NCBI GenBank assembly: GCA_003133205.1
Contig: PKWK01000294.1
Coordinates: 4,546-30,808, forward strand
Source: Granulicella sp.
GTDB taxonomy: Bacteria; Acidobacteriota; Terriglobia; Terriglobales; Acidobacteriaceae
Direction: 5' to 3'
Length of the DNA: 26,263 nucleotides
Shown here: positions 8,782-18,157 of the stretch, one piece after another
How positions within the stretch are numbered: the first letter of the stretch is position 1
Layout of the letters: each line of letters starts with the position of its first letter
Notes under the pieces: generated by a model
Told to the model about the DNA's origin: nothing
Databases searched by the model: none
The model's input: only the letters and a program-made list of their open reading frames with translations
Position numbers and translations under genes: made by a program

Positions 8782-10362
8782 TCAAGCACGTGCCGACGTG
8801 GCAGCCATAGCTCCGTGCAATGCCTCGGATTGGACTAAGTCCGTCAATGCGGCCCGGATGCCATGCGCCAGGATTGCACTGGTGAATTCGGCTGTAGCAA
8901 TCGCCAAGCCCGGCACCTCACAGAGGTCTTTACCCCACCACTCGGTCTGCCGAAGAACCTCATCCGTGAGTTTGCGGACGCCCGCAGACGAACCGTCGAA
9001 GGCGACCCACAGGACAGCCATTTTCTCAAGAATCGGCAGATTGTCTTTCACCGGGTACGGATGGCCGTTACGATGGCCGATCAGTGCGCCATTCACAACC
9101 GTTGTGCCGCGATAAAACACGATAAGCGCCGCCAGCGCAAAGGTCAGGCGCGTGGGTAGTTGCCCGCGCAGCGCCACGAATCGTTCCAGCGAAGGCAGCA
9201 CGCGCGCCTTGTACTTCGAGACTGAATTGAGAGCAATACTCTGCAGGGAATGACGAATAAAGGGGTTGCGGAATCGTTCGAAGACCGCTTCCGCGAAGAG
9301 TTCAAGCTCAGCCCTTGGCAGAGTAAGCGTAGGAATCACTTCATCGTAGATGGCGTGCCTCATGAGACCGGCGATCAACGGGTCATCCATACAGTCGCCA
9401 ACGTAGTCGAATCCCGCGAGATAGGCAGCCAAGGCGGTGCTGGTGTGTGCGCCGTTCAGAATTCCCACTTTGCGGTCGCGATATGGCTTCATGCTATCCG
9501 CAATAATCACATTGAACCCTGCCTCTGCGAGCGGCAACTCGCTCGATAGCGAATCGGGCCCTTCAATCACCCACAGGTGAAACACCTCCGATGTGTCGAA
9601 CAGATCGTCCCTGTATCCCGATTCATCCCAGAGCGCTTCGATGGTGTCCTTGGGATAGCCAGTCACAATGCGATCAACAAGCGTGTTGGTGAAGATGTTG
9701 GCCGTCTCTACCCAGCGAATAAACTCCGGATCGAGGCTCCAGTTCGCCGCCGTCTGGAGCACGGTCTCCTTCAGTCGATCGCCATTGCGGTCGATCAGTT
9801 CGCAAGGCAGCAGTACGAATCCCTTGGACAGATCGCCCTGAAACGCAGTGTAGCGTTCCAGCAGGAATCGCGTCAGCTTGCCGGGAAAGGAAGCCTGCGG
9901 CTCGTCCTTCAGCTTGTCCTCGCCGTTGAACGCAATGCCGGCTTCCGTAGTATTCGAAACGATAAAACGAAGGTCGGGGTTATGCGCACAGCGAAGGTAG
10001 TCCTGAAAATGGGTGTAAGGATTGATGCCTCGGCTGATAGAAGTAATCAGCTCTTGCCGCTCAATCACCTTGCCGTCTTCAATGCCCCGCATCAGCAGCG
10101 TGTAGGCTCCGCTCTGCTCATTCAGCTTCTCAATCTGGCCTTGCCCGATGGGTTGCACGACCACCACGCGCCCGCCGAACAGCCCCTTCTGATTCATCCC
10201 GTGAATCATCCAGTCGACGAACCCGCGAAGAAATCCGCCCTCACCGAATTGCAGTACCTTCTCCGGCAGCAGTCGCTGCGCGGACCAGCTTTGACCTTCT
10301 GCGTGCGTTTCCAGGAAGTCGGCGTTCAGGCTAGGCTGTACAACAGCGTCCAATGTGGGCAT
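8782..10362 (-). CDS. uxaB: Tagaturonate reductase / altronate oxidoreductase
   Basis: A 526-aa protein of the mannitol dehydrogenase superfamily that interconverts D-tagaturonate and D-altronate with NAD(H) in the galacturonate branch of hexuronate catabolism. The dinucleotide-binding region reads VLQFGEGGFLRGFVDWMI near residues 36-53. Downstream are the substrate-domain blocks VGILNGAHTSTALAAYLAGF and a C-terminal VVNGALIGHRNGHPYPVKDN. The ATG shares one base with the uxaA stop codon (TAATG on the minus strand), so the two genes are translationally coupled, with uxaA first. It converges on larB. Confidence 0.92.
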   Translation of the reverse strand: MPTLDAVVQPSLNADFLETHAEGQSWSAQRLLPEKVLQFGEGGFLRGFVDWMIHGMNQKGLFGGRVVVVQPIGQGQIEKLNEQSGAYTLLMRGIEDGKVIERQELITSISRGINPYTHFQDYLRCAHNPDLRFIVSNTTEAGIAFNGEDKLKDEPQASFPGKLTRFLLERYTAFQGDLSKGFVLLPCELIDRNGDRLKETVLQTAANWSLDPEFIRWVETANIFTNTLVDRIVTGYPKDTIEALWDESGYRDDLFDTSEVFHLWVIEGPDSLSSELPLAEAGFNVIIADSMKPYRDRKVGILNGAHTSTALAAYLAGFDYVGDCMDDPLIAGLMRHAIYDEVIPTLTLPRAELELFAEAVFERFRNPFIRHSLQSIALNSVSKYKARVLPSLERFVALRGQLPTRLTFALAALIVFYRGTTVVNGALIGHRNGHPYPVKDNLPILEKMAVLWVAFDGSSAGVRKLTDEVLRQTEWWGKDLCEVPGLAIATAEFTSAILAHGIRAALTDLVQSEALHGAMAATSARA

Positions 10363-11885
10363 TAGAGGGTCACCCCATCCTTCCAGATTGATATTTCCCT
10401 GAATCCGTTCAGTTCGGTCTTCGTGCGCACGCCTCCCGAAGCAACATCGAGTACAAGATGGAACAATTCATCCGCCAGCGCGTCCATGGTGGCCGTGCCG
10501 TCAGCAAATAGGCCTGCATTGAAATCAATCCAGCCGGACTTGCGCAGGGCCAGTGGAGTGTTCGTGGATATCTTGATGGTCGGCACCGGAAACCCCATTG
10601 GCGTTCCTCTTCCTGTGGTGAAGAGCACCATGTGTGCCCCTGCCGCGCTCAATGCTGAGCCGGAGACGCCGTCGTTGCCGGGTCCGTTCAGCAGCGCAAT
10701 TCCACCCAGGCCGGAGCTTGCCTGCTGTCCGTAGTCCAGCACCTGCTTCACCGGAAACGTTCCGCCCTTCTGCACGCATCCGAGCGATTTCTCCGCCAGA
10801 GTCGTGATGCCACCATCCTTATTGCCCGGCGAAGGATTCTCGTCGATCGGTTCGCCGTGGCGCTGGAAGTATTCGCGAAATGCGTTCACCAGATGAACGG
10901 TCGCGTCGCTCACGCCGGCATTCACCGCACGATGAAGCAACACTTCCTCAGCACCGAACATCTCCGGCACTTCGCAGAGAATGCTGGTGCCGCCCGCTGC
11001 GGAGAGTTTGTCCGCAACGCGGCCCACCAGAGGATTGCCCGTGATACCCGAGAGCCCGTCCGAGCCTCCGCACTTCATACCCAGAATCAGCTTCGAGGCA
11101 GAAATCGGCTGGCGCGCAAACTGCCCCGCGTATTCGGCCAACTCGTGAATCAGGCGAACGCCCGTGTCGATCTCGTCCGTGACGTCCTGCGCGTTGAGAT
11201 AGCGGAACCTCGCTGCGTCCGAGTGATCCAGATGCTCCTTAAACAACTTGATCTGGTTATTCTCGCAACCCAGCCCAAGTACCAGAACTGCCGCGGCATT
11301 GGGATGCCTCGCAAGGCCCGCGAGCAGTCGCTGCGTACTCGCAAAATCGTCTCCGAGTTGTGAGCATCCGAAGGGATGGTTGAAGGTGTGGATGCCCTCT
11401 ACCGCACTTCCCTCGCGAACCAATTCCTTCGCAGCCCGCTCTGCGATCCGTGTGGCCGCATGGTTGACGCAACCAACCGTATTGATAATCCAAATCTCGT
11501 TACGTATCCCAACCGATCCATCCGGTCTGCGATACCCATCGAACGTCGCAGTGGAAGGCGATAGCGTCCGATTTCCATTCTGGTTGATTGCGGCCGATGA
11601 GCCATCAAAGGCTCGTTGCTCCAGCTTGCCCCCAAGCGCACTTGCCATGTTCTGCACATGGACATGCTCGCCAGGCTGGATCTCGGCGGTGGCAACCCCG
11701 ATCGGGTAGCCGTACTTTACAACGGGTTCACCCTTGCGAAGGTGCTGCAACGCTATCTTGTGACCGGCCGGAACATCTCCGATTGTTACAGTCTCCTCGG
11801 ACTGCTCTCCATTGACCAATGTGCGCAGTGCAACCCCGACATTGTCGAGACGGTGAATTTTGAGGAAGAAAGGCAGTGCCCTCAT
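10362..11885 (-). CDS. uxaA: Altronate dehydratase
   Basis: A 507-aa Fe-dependent dehydratase converting D-altronate to 2-keto-3-deoxygluconate. The N-terminal SAF-like domain (about residues 1-90, containing DVPAGHKIALQHLRKGEPVVKYG) is fused to the catalytic domain with GSVGIRNEIWIINTVGCVNHAA, HPFGCSQLGDD, LGMKCGGSDGLSGITGNP and FTTGRGTPMGFPVPTIKIS, which contain the conserved cysteines of the UxaA/GarD family. The full domain set is present and the length matches the family. The start at 11885 has GGAG four bases upstream. It leads the uxaA-uxaB operon, and an operator-like dyad lies 53-66 bp upstream of the start. Confidence 0.92.
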   Translation of the reverse strand: MRALPFFLKIHRLDNVGVALRTLVNGEQSEETVTIGDVPAGHKIALQHLRKGEPVVKYGYPIGVATAEIQPGEHVHVQNMASALGGKLEQRAFDGSSAAINQNGNRTLSPSTATFDGYRRPDGSVGIRNEIWIINTVGCVNHAATRIAERAAKELVREGSAVEGIHTFNHPFGCSQLGDDFASTQRLLAGLARHPNAAAVLVLGLGCENNQIKLFKEHLDHSDAARFRYLNAQDVTDEIDTGVRLIHELAEYAGQFARQPISASKLILGMKCGGSDGLSGITGNPLVGRVADKLSAAGGTSILCEVPEMFGAEEVLLHRAVNAGVSDATVHLVNAFREYFQRHGEPIDENPSPGNKDGGITTLAEKSLGCVQKGGTFPVKQVLDYGQQASSGLGGIALLNGPGNDGVSGSALSAAGAHMVLFTTGRGTPMGFPVPTIKISTNTPLALRKSGWIDFNAGLFADGTATMDALADELFHLVLDVASGGVRTKTELNGFREISIWKDGVTL

Positions 11886-11937
11886 TGCTCCAGCATGATC
11901 CTCGCCGCATACAACTGTCGGTGATTCCTGTCACTGC

Positions 11938-11951
11938 AATTGATACCAATT
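11938..11951 (-). promoter_or_regulatory. Hexuronate-regulator-like operator upstream of uxaA
   Basis: AATTGATACCAATT is a dyad with perfect 5-bp arms. Read on the uxaA strand it is AATTGGTATCAATT. This resembles the GntR-family ExuR/UxuR operator of E. coli (AATTGGTATACCAATT) with two central bases missing. It lies 53 bp upstream of the uxaA start, a suitable place for a repressor site. No regulator gene is in the window. Confidence 0.45.
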
Positions 11952-12043
11952 CTCTGAGCGAGAATCGCACGCGCATGCAGCATGTGTTGTCTCAAGTGTC
12001 TTTTGCCCCTCACCGCTCTTCTCGCCCCGAGCCCGCCAGGATT

Positions 12044-12727
12044 CTATCGGCCCGACGAAGCCAGCGCATCCTGCCGCGCCTGCGCCATGCGTTGCTCCAG
12101 CCACGCGAGCCAGGCATCCAGTCCACCCTCGGTCGTCGAGGAGGTACGCACAATCTCGATGCCCGGATGCACCAGCCGCGCATTGGCCTCCGCAACCTCC
12201 GCACTGAACGGAACATAGGGCAGCAGATCGACCTTGGTAAGGATAAACAGATCCGACTTGAAAAAAATCGACGGATACTTCAGCGGCTTGTCTTCACCTT
12301 CAGTCACACTCAGCAGCACAATCTTTGAGGCTTCGCCCAGATCGTAGCTCGATGGGCAAACCAGGTTGCCGACATTCTCAATGAACAGCAGATCAATCTC
12401 ATCCAGATTCCATGCGGCCAGATGCTTCTCGATCATGCGGCCATCCAGATGGCACGTGCCGCCAGTTGTGATCTGCTGCACTGGAAAGCCGTACTGCGCT
12501 AAGCGGCGCGCGTCGTTATCGGTCTGGATGTCCCCGGTCAGCACGCAGACCCGCGTCGCTCGATCGAGGCTGGCGAGTGTGCGCTCCAGCAGTGCGGTCT
12601 TGCCCGAACCGGGCCCGCTGATCAGGTTCAGACAGAGTACGCCGTGCTCACGAAATCGCTCGCGCAACGATTCGGCAATAATCTGATTCTCATTCAGCAC
12701 CTTTGACTTCAGGGGCAAACGTTCCAT
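12044..12727 (-). CDS. hypB: HypB, GTPase for nickel insertion into [NiFe]-hydrogenase
   Basis: A 227-aa SIMIBI-class GTPase that hands nickel to the hydrogenase large subunit together with HypA. The P-loop GPGSGKT is at residues 38-44, followed by TGDIQTDNDA. The interfacial metal-site pair C92-H93 is in TGGTCHLDGRMI, and ENVGNLVCPSSYDLGE and TKVDLLPY are also canonical. It lacks the N-terminal CxxCGC motif and the poly-His tail of some HypB proteins, so nickel storage is not expected here. It overlaps the end of hypA by 38 bp. The hypC, hypD, hypE and hypF genes are not in the window. Confidence 0.94.
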   Translation of the reverse strand: MERLPLKSKVLNENQIIAESLRERFREHGVLCLNLISGPGSGKTALLERTLASLDRATRVCVLTGDIQTDNDARRLAQYGFPVQQITTGGTCHLDGRMIEKHLAAWNLDEIDLLFIENVGNLVCPSSYDLGEASKIVLLSVTEGEDKPLKYPSIFFKSDLFILTKVDLLPYVPFSAEVAEANARLVHPGIEIVRTSSTTEGGLDAWLAWLEQRMAQARQDALASSGR

Positions 12728-13070
12728 CGGTCTCTACCTCCAGATAATCAAAATCCAGTTCGTCCCCGCTGGTCAGCGTGGTGTTGCTGCTGGCGCACGC
12801 CGGGCAATTTGCGTTGTATTCGATCACGGCAAATTCGTTGCCACACTCTCTACAGATGCGACGCTGCGGACACACCCGCGCGTCGAGTTGAAGGCTCTCC
12901 CATTCGGTTCCCCGCAGCACCGCGTCGAAACAGAAGGTGAGCGAGTCCACATCGACTGCTGCCAGTTCACCGATCCGCAGGCCTACGCGGATTGGTTGTG
13001 CTCCGGGACGACTCGCAAGTTCCTTTCTGACCGCTTCCAGAATTGATTCTGCGATGGAAAGCTCATGCAT
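12690..13070 (-). CDS. hypA: HypA, hydrogenase nickel metallochaperone
   Basis: A 126-aa protein, close to the usual HypA length. The N-terminal MHELSIAESI contains the nickel-binding His2. The zinc site is formed by two CxxC pairs, RICRECGNEF (C73, C76) and NCPACASSN (C89, C92). A GGGG-containing stretch lies about 9 bases before the ATG. It is the first gene of hypA-hypB and is divergent from hoxE across a 265-bp spacer. Confidence 0.93.
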   Translation of the reverse strand: MHELSIAESILEAVRKELASRPGAQPIRVGLRIGELAAVDVDSLTFCFDAVLRGTEWESLQLDARVCPQRRICRECGNEFAVIEYNANCPACASSNTTLTSGDELDFDYLEVETDGTFAPEVKGAE

Positions 13071-13165
13071 GATGCATCCCCGTAATGCGCTTGTTAAGAA
13101 AGGATTGCCAGCACCGGAGCCCGTGATGCGCCTTGCTTACTCCACCGCACATGAATACCTGACCT

Positions 13166-13183
13166 CGACTTCGCTGCAAGTCG
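13166..13183. promoter_or_regulatory. Dyad in the hypA-hoxE spacer
   Basis: CGACTT-CGCTGC-AAGTCG has perfect 6-bp arms and lies immediately left of the Crp/Fnr-like site. It may be a second operator or a small hairpin; no family is assigned. Confidence 0.3.
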
Positions 13184-13188
13184 TACGA

Positions 13189-13204
13189 TGTGATGCCTAT
13201 CACT
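13189..13204. promoter_or_regulatory. Crp/Fnr-family-like binding site between hypA and hoxE
   Basis: TGTGATGCCTATCACT contains the perfect inner palindrome GTGAT-GCCT-ATCAC. It matches the Crp consensus TGTGA-N6-TCACA at 9 of the 10 defined positions. It lies about 120 bp upstream of hypA and 132 bp upstream of hoxE, so one regulator could control both operons. The rest of the 13071-13335 spacer shows no clear sigma-70 or sigma-54 box by eye. Confidence 0.5.
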
Positions 13205-13335
13205 GACTAGCATACGCACCCGGACGTAAAAAGGCCTTGTTCGGCGAATGACTGAGGTTTCGGACGCGTGCGTGGCGACCGGATCCCGCAAGTCTGGCGC
13301 CTGGTCTCACCGGGCAGCACGATACAGGAGGAGCC

Positions 13336-13836
13336 TTGCAAGCGTATCCTTTGCCGCCACTTCCTTCCGACGATAATCGCTGGAAAATTGTAAACGGGAC
13401 GATGCGGCGCCATGGCTATGCCCGCAACGCCCTGATCGAGACGCTCCACACCGCGCAGGCCTCATTCGGCTATCTGGATGAAGTCACGATCCGTTTCGTC
13501 GCCAAGTCATTGCATGTGCCGCTGAGTCAGGCGTATGGAGTCGTGACCTTCTACCACCACTTCAGCCTGAAGCCTGCGGGCAAGCACACATGCACTGTCT
13601 GCCTGGGAACCGCCTGCTACATCAAGGGTGCGGATAAGTTGCTGGCAGAGGCGCAAAAACACCTCAGGATCAAGCCAGGCCAGACCACACCGGACGGCAA
13701 CATCTCCCTGATGACTGCCCGTTGCGTGGGTGCATGCGGACGCGCGCCAGTGGTTCTTGAAGACGCAGAACTGGTGGGCCTGATGCAGCCCGCGCAATTG
13801 GTACAGAAGTTGGAAGGCTGGGCCGCCAATGACTAG
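13336..13836 (+). CDS. hoxE: HoxE, [2Fe-2S] subunit of bidirectional NAD-linked hydrogenase
   Basis: A 166-aa NuoE-like thioredoxin-fold ferredoxin subunit that passes electrons within the diaphorase module. The [2Fe-2S] ligands are CLGTAC (C89, C94) and CVGAC (C130, C134), the standard CX4C/CX3C pattern. The start is a TTG codon at 13336 with AGGAGG four bases upstream; I see no in-frame ATG that would keep the conserved N-terminal part. It overlaps hoxF by 8 bp and begins the hoxEFUYHW operon. Confidence 0.9.
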   Translation: MQAYPLPPLPSDDNRWKIVNGTMRRHGYARNALIETLHTAQASFGYLDEVTIRFVAKSLHVPLSQAYGVVTFYHHFSLKPAGKHTCTVCLGTACYIKGADKLLAEAQKHLRIKPGQTTPDGNISLMTARCVGACGRAPVVLEDAELVGLMQPAQLVQKLEGWAAND

Positions 13837-15481
13837 CGAAGAGCTACTGCAAATTGCGGAGACGAACGTCGCCGAACGGAAAGAGTACGACTTTGAACTG
13901 AATGTGTGCATGGCCCTCGGATGCATGTCCCAGCACAGCGACAAGGTAAAAGCGGCCCTCACCGAGGAGGTCGCCAAATCCGGCAAACGCTGCAACGTGC
14001 GCCAGACCGGTTGCATCGGGCCCTGCGCGGCGGGACCTCTCGTCTCTGTGGGCCCAACCGGAACTTTGTATGGAAACGTCCATGAGGCGGATGCCAAAGC
14101 CGTGGTCGACAGCCTTGGCGGCAAGCCCGTGAAACGGCTTGAGACCCACCTGGAGCACTACTTCCAGGGCCAACATCCCATCGTGCTGGAGAATTCCGGC
14201 CAGATAGATCCCGAGAAGATCGACGAATTCATCGGTCGTGGCGGTTACCAGGCGCTAATGCAGGTTCTCACGCAGATGGATCCCCAGGAAGTGATTGAAC
14301 AGATATCCAAAAGCGGTCTCCGCGGGCGCGGAGGTGGCGGCTATCCCACCGGCCTCAAGTGGGGCACGGTAGCCAAGGCCGTTGGCGCACAGAAGTACGT
14401 GATCTGCAATGGAGACGAGGGCGACCCTGGAGCATTCATGGACCGCAGCGTGCTCGAGAGCAATCCTCAGCGTGTGATCGAGGGCATGGCCATCGCCGGC
14501 TACGCAGTTGGCGCCAGTAAGGGCTACGTTTACGTGCGCGCCGAGTATCCGCTGGCTATCAGCCGGCTGACGGTTTCCCTCCGAGAGGCGCGCCGTCGCG
14601 GCTTGCTGGGCAGCAATATCTGTGGCACCACCTTCGCCTTCGACATAGAGATACGAATCGGCGCCGGCGCATTCGTCTGCGGTGAGGAGACCGCCCTGAT
14701 CGCCTCGATCGAGGGCCTGCGCGGTCAACCGCGACCGCGGCCGCCATATCCGGCGGTTTCGGGCCTCTGGGGGTCGCCCACCCTGATCAATAATGTCGAG
14801 ACCTTTGCCAATGTTGCTCCCATCATCCGCAACGGGCCGGAGTGGTATTCGAACATTGGCACCGCCAAGAGCAAGGGCACCAAGGTCTTCGCTCTCACTG
14901 GAAAGATCACCAACACTGGCCTGATCGAAGTCCCCATGGGGATGACGCTGCGCGAGATCATCTTTGAGATCGGCGGCGGGATTCCCGGCGGTCACACGTT
15001 CAAGGCCGTCCAGACAGGAGGACCTTCAGGGGGTTGCATCCCCGAGCAACATCTGGACCTGCCGGTGAGCTACGAGGCCCTGATCAGCGCGGGCTCGATG
15101 ATGGGCTCCGGCGGCATGATCGTCATGGACGACACCTCGTGCATGGTGAACGTGGCGCGCTTCTTTATGGAGTTCTGCATGACCGAGTCCTGCGGAAAGT
15201 GCATTCCATGCCGCGCGGGTACGGCGCAGATGTTCAACCTGCTGACCAAAATATGCGACGGCGAAGCGACTCATGCAGACCTCGACCTGCTGATCGATCT
15301 CTGCGACGTGGTCAAGAACACCAGCCTCTGCGGCCTGGGCATGACCGCGCCCAACCCGGTGTTGAGCACGCTGCGCTACTTCAAGGACGAGTATCTGGAG
15401 CACATTGAAAACAAGCGCTGCCCCGCCGGCGTCTGCTCGTGCGCCAGTAAGACGCCAGTCGATGAAGAGGTGACAGCATGA
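13829..15481 (+). CDS. hoxF: HoxF, NAD(H)/FMN diaphorase subunit
   Basis: A 550-aa NuoF-like subunit. An N-terminal [2Fe-2S] thioredoxin-like domain has C27/C32 and C62/C66. The flavin and NAD(H) region follows, with the glycine-rich [17 protein letters not shown] and [14 protein letters not shown]. The C-terminal [4Fe-4S] domain shows [13 protein letters not shown] and a later TSLCGLG. The protein ends with [10 protein letters not shown] and a short tail; HydB/HndC-type relatives continue from this point into an extra ferredoxin domain, which is absent here. That is consistent with a Hox rather than a bifurcating FeFe-hydrogenase partner. hoxU starts inside its stop codon (ATGA). Confidence 0.93.
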   Translation: MTSEELLQIAETNVAERKEYDFELNVCMALGCMSQHSDKVKAALTEEVAKSGKRCNVRQTGCIGPCAAGPLVSVGPTGTLYGNVHEADAKAVVDSLGGKPVKRLETHLEHYFQGQHPIVLENSGQIDPEKIDEFIGRGGYQALMQVLTQMDPQEVIEQISKSGLRGRGGGGYPTGLKWGTVAKAVGAQKYVICNGDEGDPGAFMDRSVLESNPQRVIEGMAIAGYAVGASKGYVYVRAEYPLAISRLTVSLREARRRGLLGSNICGTTFAFDIEIRIGAGAFVCGEETALIASIEGLRGQPRPRPPYPAVSGLWGSPTLINNVETFANVAPIIRNGPEWYSNIGTAKSKGTKVFALTGKITNTGLIEVPMGMTLREIIFEIGGGIPGGHTFKAVQTGGPSGGCIPEQHLDLPVSYEALISAGSMMGSGGMIVMDDTSCMVNVARFFMEFCMTESCGKCIPCRAGTAQMFNLLTKICDGEATHADLDLLIDLCDVVKNTSLCGLGMTAPNPVLSTLRYFKDEYLEHIENKRCPAGVCSCASKTPVDEEVTA

Positions 15482-16191
15482 GCGCCGCCGTGGATGTCAA
15501 AACCCTCACCATCGATGGCGTCGACTTGAGCGCTCGTGCTGACCAAACCGTCCTTGAGGTGGCGCGTGAGAACAAGATTTTCATCCCGACGCTCTGTCAC
15601 CTGGATGGACTGTCGGATGTCGGTGCGTGCCGGCTCTGCCTCGTGGAATTGAAGAACTCGCCGAAGCTCTTTCCCGCCTGCGTCTTGAAAGTGGAAGAAG
15701 GCATGGAGGTGATCACCAAGTCCGATCGCCTGTTGCACTACCGGCAGACGATTCTGGAACTTCTCTTCGCCGAACGCAATCACGTTTGCTCCGTTTGCGT
15801 TGTCAACAATCACTGCGAGCTACAGTCGATGGCCCAGTCGCAGGGTGTGACGCACGTTCGCCTCCCTTACCGAAACCCCAAGCTGGCAGTCGACGCCTCG
15901 CACGACCGCTTTGTTGCCGACCAGAACCGCTGCATTCTTTGCACCCGGTGTGTCCGCGTCTGCGACGAGATCGAGGGCGCGCACGTGTGGGACGTCATGG
16001 GCCGCGGCATCGATTCCCTGGTCATCACCGATCTGATGCAGCCCTGGGGCGAGTCCACCTGCACGCGTTGCGGCAAGTGCGTGAACGTTTGCCCGACCGG
16101 TGCTCTGTTCGACAAGAGCAAAGTTGGGTCGTCCCATCCGAAGTATCCGGATTTTGTGCCCTACCTCAACATGATGCGAGAAGGACGATGA
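15478..16191 (+). CDS. hoxU: HoxU, iron-sulfur subunit of diaphorase module
   Basis: A 237-aa NuoG-N-like subunit linking the diaphorase and hydrogenase halves. An N-terminal plant-type [2Fe-2S] site uses C40, C51, C54 and C68. A His/Cys cluster region (NHVCSVC through HCELQ, C104, C107, C113) is followed by two [4Fe-4S] motifs, [11 protein letters not shown] (C152-C162) and [11 protein letters not shown] (C195-C205). The protein ends shortly after, as expected for HoxU, which lacks the long molybdopterin-like domain of NuoG. It overlaps both neighbours through ATGA junctions. Confidence 0.93.
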   Translation: MSAAVDVKTLTIDGVDLSARADQTVLEVARENKIFIPTLCHLDGLSDVGACRLCLVELKNSPKLFPACVLKVEEGMEVITKSDRLLHYRQTILELLFAERNHVCSVCVVNNHCELQSMAQSQGVTHVRLPYRNPKLAVDASHDRFVADQNRCILCTRCVRVCDEIEGAHVWDVMGRGIDSLVITDLMQPWGESTCTRCGKCVNVCPTGALFDKSKVGSSHPKYPDFVPYLNMMREGR

Positions 16192-16721
16192 GCAAAATCA
16201 AACTGGCAACGGTCTGGCTGGACGGGTGCTCGGGATGCCACATGTCCTTCCTCGATATGGACGAACGTCTCCTCGAACTCAGCAGCCAGTTCGATCTGGT
16301 CTATAGCCCGCTGGTCGACTTCAAGGTCTATCCGGAGATGGTAGACGTGGTCCTGGTAGAGGGCGCAATCAGCAGCGTGGAGGACGAACACAAGATTCGT
16401 CACATCCGCAAGCACACCACCCTGCTCGTCGCCATGGGCGACTGCGCGGTGACAGGCAATGTCCCCGCCATGCGCAATCCGTTCGGACCTCTGCCCATCC
16501 TCGAGCGCGCCTACCACGAGAACGCGTCCGCTCAGCAGCAGACACCGTGCAGCATTGTGCCCGCGCTGCTCGAGAGAGTGCGCCCCGTGCACGAGCTTGT
16601 GGACGTAGATCTTTACCTGCCCGGTTGCCCCCCATCAGCGGACACATTTTTTGCGGTCCTGACTGACCTTCTGGCTGGCACCGTACCGAACGTCGCAAGT
16701 CTCACCCGTTTCGGCGCGTAG
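16188..16721 (+). CDS. hoxY: HoxY, [NiFe]-hydrogenase small subunit
   Basis: A 177-aa small subunit that starts at the ATG inside the hoxU stop (ATGA at 16188). Longer in-frame upstream extension would cover hoxU and is rejected. Four cysteines fit the single proximal [4Fe-4S] cluster: C14 and C17 (DGCSGCHMS), C86 (MGDCAVTGN) and C147 (LPGCPPS). The lack of medial and distal clusters and the absence of a Tat signal are typical of cytoplasmic group 3 enzymes. hoxH follows after 11 bp. Confidence 0.93.
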   Translation: MSKIKLATVWLDGCSGCHMSFLDMDERLLELSSQFDLVYSPLVDFKVYPEMVDVVLVEGAISSVEDEHKIRHIRKHTTLLVAMGDCAVTGNVPAMRNPFGPLPILERAYHENASAQQQTPCSIVPALLERVRPVHELVDVDLYLPGCPPSADTFFAVLTDLLAGTVPNVASLTRFGA

Positions 16722-16732
16722 GAGAGAGCAGC

Positions 16733-18157
16733 ATGTCGCAGACAATTACCATCGACCCGGTGACCAGGCTTGAAGGCCATGGCAGGATTACGCTCAAGAC
16801 CAACGACCAGGGCGAGGTCAGCGAAGCATTCTTCAGCGTCACCCAGGTGCGCGGCTTCGAGAAGTTCTGCGAGGGTCGCCCCTACTACGAAATGCCCAGC
16901 CTGATGGCGCGCATCTGCGGCATCTGCCCGGTGAGCCACCTGATCGCGTCCGCCAAGGCCTGCGAGGCGATCATGTCGGTGGAGATTCCGCCGACAGCAG
17001 CCAATCTGCGCCGCGCCCTGAACCTGGCGCAGGCCATTCAATCGCACGCGCTCAGCTTCTTCTATCTTGCTTCGCCGGACCTGCTGCTGGGCATGGACGC
17101 CGACCCCGCCGACCGCAACATCTTCGGCGTGGCCAAGGCTCATCCGGAGCTTGGACGCGCCGGTGTAGGACTGCGTCGCTTCGGTCAGCACATGATTGAG
17201 TTGCTGGGACGCAAGCGCATTCATCCCGGCTGGGTGGTGCCCGGTGGTGTCACTGAACCGCTCGACCCTGCCAAGCGCGACGAGATTCTCGCTCTCATTC
17301 CCGATGCATACGCCAACGTCAAGATGGCCTTGACGGCATACAAGCAGATTGCCAGCCGCTTTCAGGATGAGATTGAAAGCTTCGCCAACTTCCCTGGCCC
17401 ATTCATGGGCATGGTTGGTGAAAATGGCGGCCTGGAGTTCACCGACGCCAAACTACGTGTGATCGATGCAACAGGCATCATCCTGCTGGATAACCTGGAG
17501 GCCGCGCAGTTTGACCAGACCATCGGCGAAGCGGTTGAGCCCTACTCCTACATGAAGTTCCCGTATTACAAGCCACTGGGTTATCCCGCCGGATCCTATC
17601 GCGTAGGGCCTTTGGCAAGACTGAATATTGCCGGCCATGCAGGCACGCCGCTGGCTGACAACGAACTGAAGGTGTTCAAGAGGCTCGCCGATGGTCCGGT
17701 TCTGGGCTCGTTCCACTACCATCACGCACGGCTGATCGAGATTCTGCATGGCATTGAAGTCATCGAGCAGCTCTTCTCCGAAAGCAGCATTCTGGATAAG
17801 CACGTGCGCGCGACCGCCGGCGTGAATCGGCAGGAGGGCGCGGGCATCGCCGAAGCGCCGCGCGGCACCCTGATGCATCACTACAAGGTGGATGACAAAG
17901 GCCTGATGAAGTGGGCGAACCTGGTGATCGCAACCGGCCAGAACAACAACGCTATGAACAAAGGCGTGCTGCAGGTGGCCCAGCGCTACGTCAAGAGCGA
18001 CAAACTCACCGACGGCATGCTGAACCGCGTCGAGGCCGTGATCCGCACGTTCGATCCCTGCCTGAGTTGCTCGACGCATGCGTTCGGCCAGATGCCGCTC
18101 GCGATTGAATTGCTCGCGCCCGACGGGACAAAACTCGACGAGGTTCGCAGACCCTGA
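16733..18157 (+). CDS. hoxH: HoxH, [NiFe]-hydrogenase large subunit
   Basis: A 474-aa catalytic subunit. The L1 motif [10 protein letters not shown] (C62, C65) and the L2 motif DPCLSCSTH (C443, C446) supply the four cysteines of the Ni-Fe centre. The L2 pattern with AFGQMPL after it is typical of group 3 NAD(P)-linked enzymes. A 25-residue tail follows H449, the expected cleavage point for the maturation protease encoded next door. With HoxE, F, U and Y this defines a group 3d-type, oxygen-tolerant or bidirectional NAD-linked hydrogenase; the subgroup comes from gene content and motifs, not from a tree. The stop codon overlaps the hoxW start by one base. Confidence 0.95.
   Translation: MSQTITIDPVTRLEGHGRITLKTNDQGEVSEAFFSVTQVRGFEKFCEGRPYYEMPSLMARICGICPVSHLIASAKACEAIMSVEIPPTAANLRRALNLAQAIQSHALSFFYLASPDLLLGMDADPADRNIFGVAKAHPELGRAGVGLRRFGQHMIELLGRKRIHPGWVVPGGVTEPLDPAKRDEILALIPDAYANVKMALTAYKQIASRFQDEIESFANFPGPFMGMVGENGGLEFTDAKLRVIDATGIILLDNLEAAQFDQTIGEAVEPYSYMKFPYYKPLGYPAGSYRVGPLARLNIAGHAGTPLADNELKVFKRLADGPVLGSFHYHHARLIEILHGIEVIEQLFSESSILDKHVRATAGVNRQEGAGIAEAPRGTLMHHYKVDDKGLMKWANLVIATGQNNNAMNKGVLQVAQRYVKSDKLTDGMLNRVEAVIRTFDPCLSCSTHAFGQMPLAIELLAPDGTKLDEVRRP

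Noticed and set aside
13241..13335. Sigma-54 promoter before hoxE (TGGCGACC...CGCA)
   Set aside because: The GG to GC distance is 12 rather than 10 bases and the flanking consensus is poor.
15627..16187. Upstream in-frame extension of hoxY
   Set aside because: The extension lies over hoxU and is Arg/Pro-rich noise; the family N-terminus [17 protein letters not shown] starts at 16188 with an ATGA junction.
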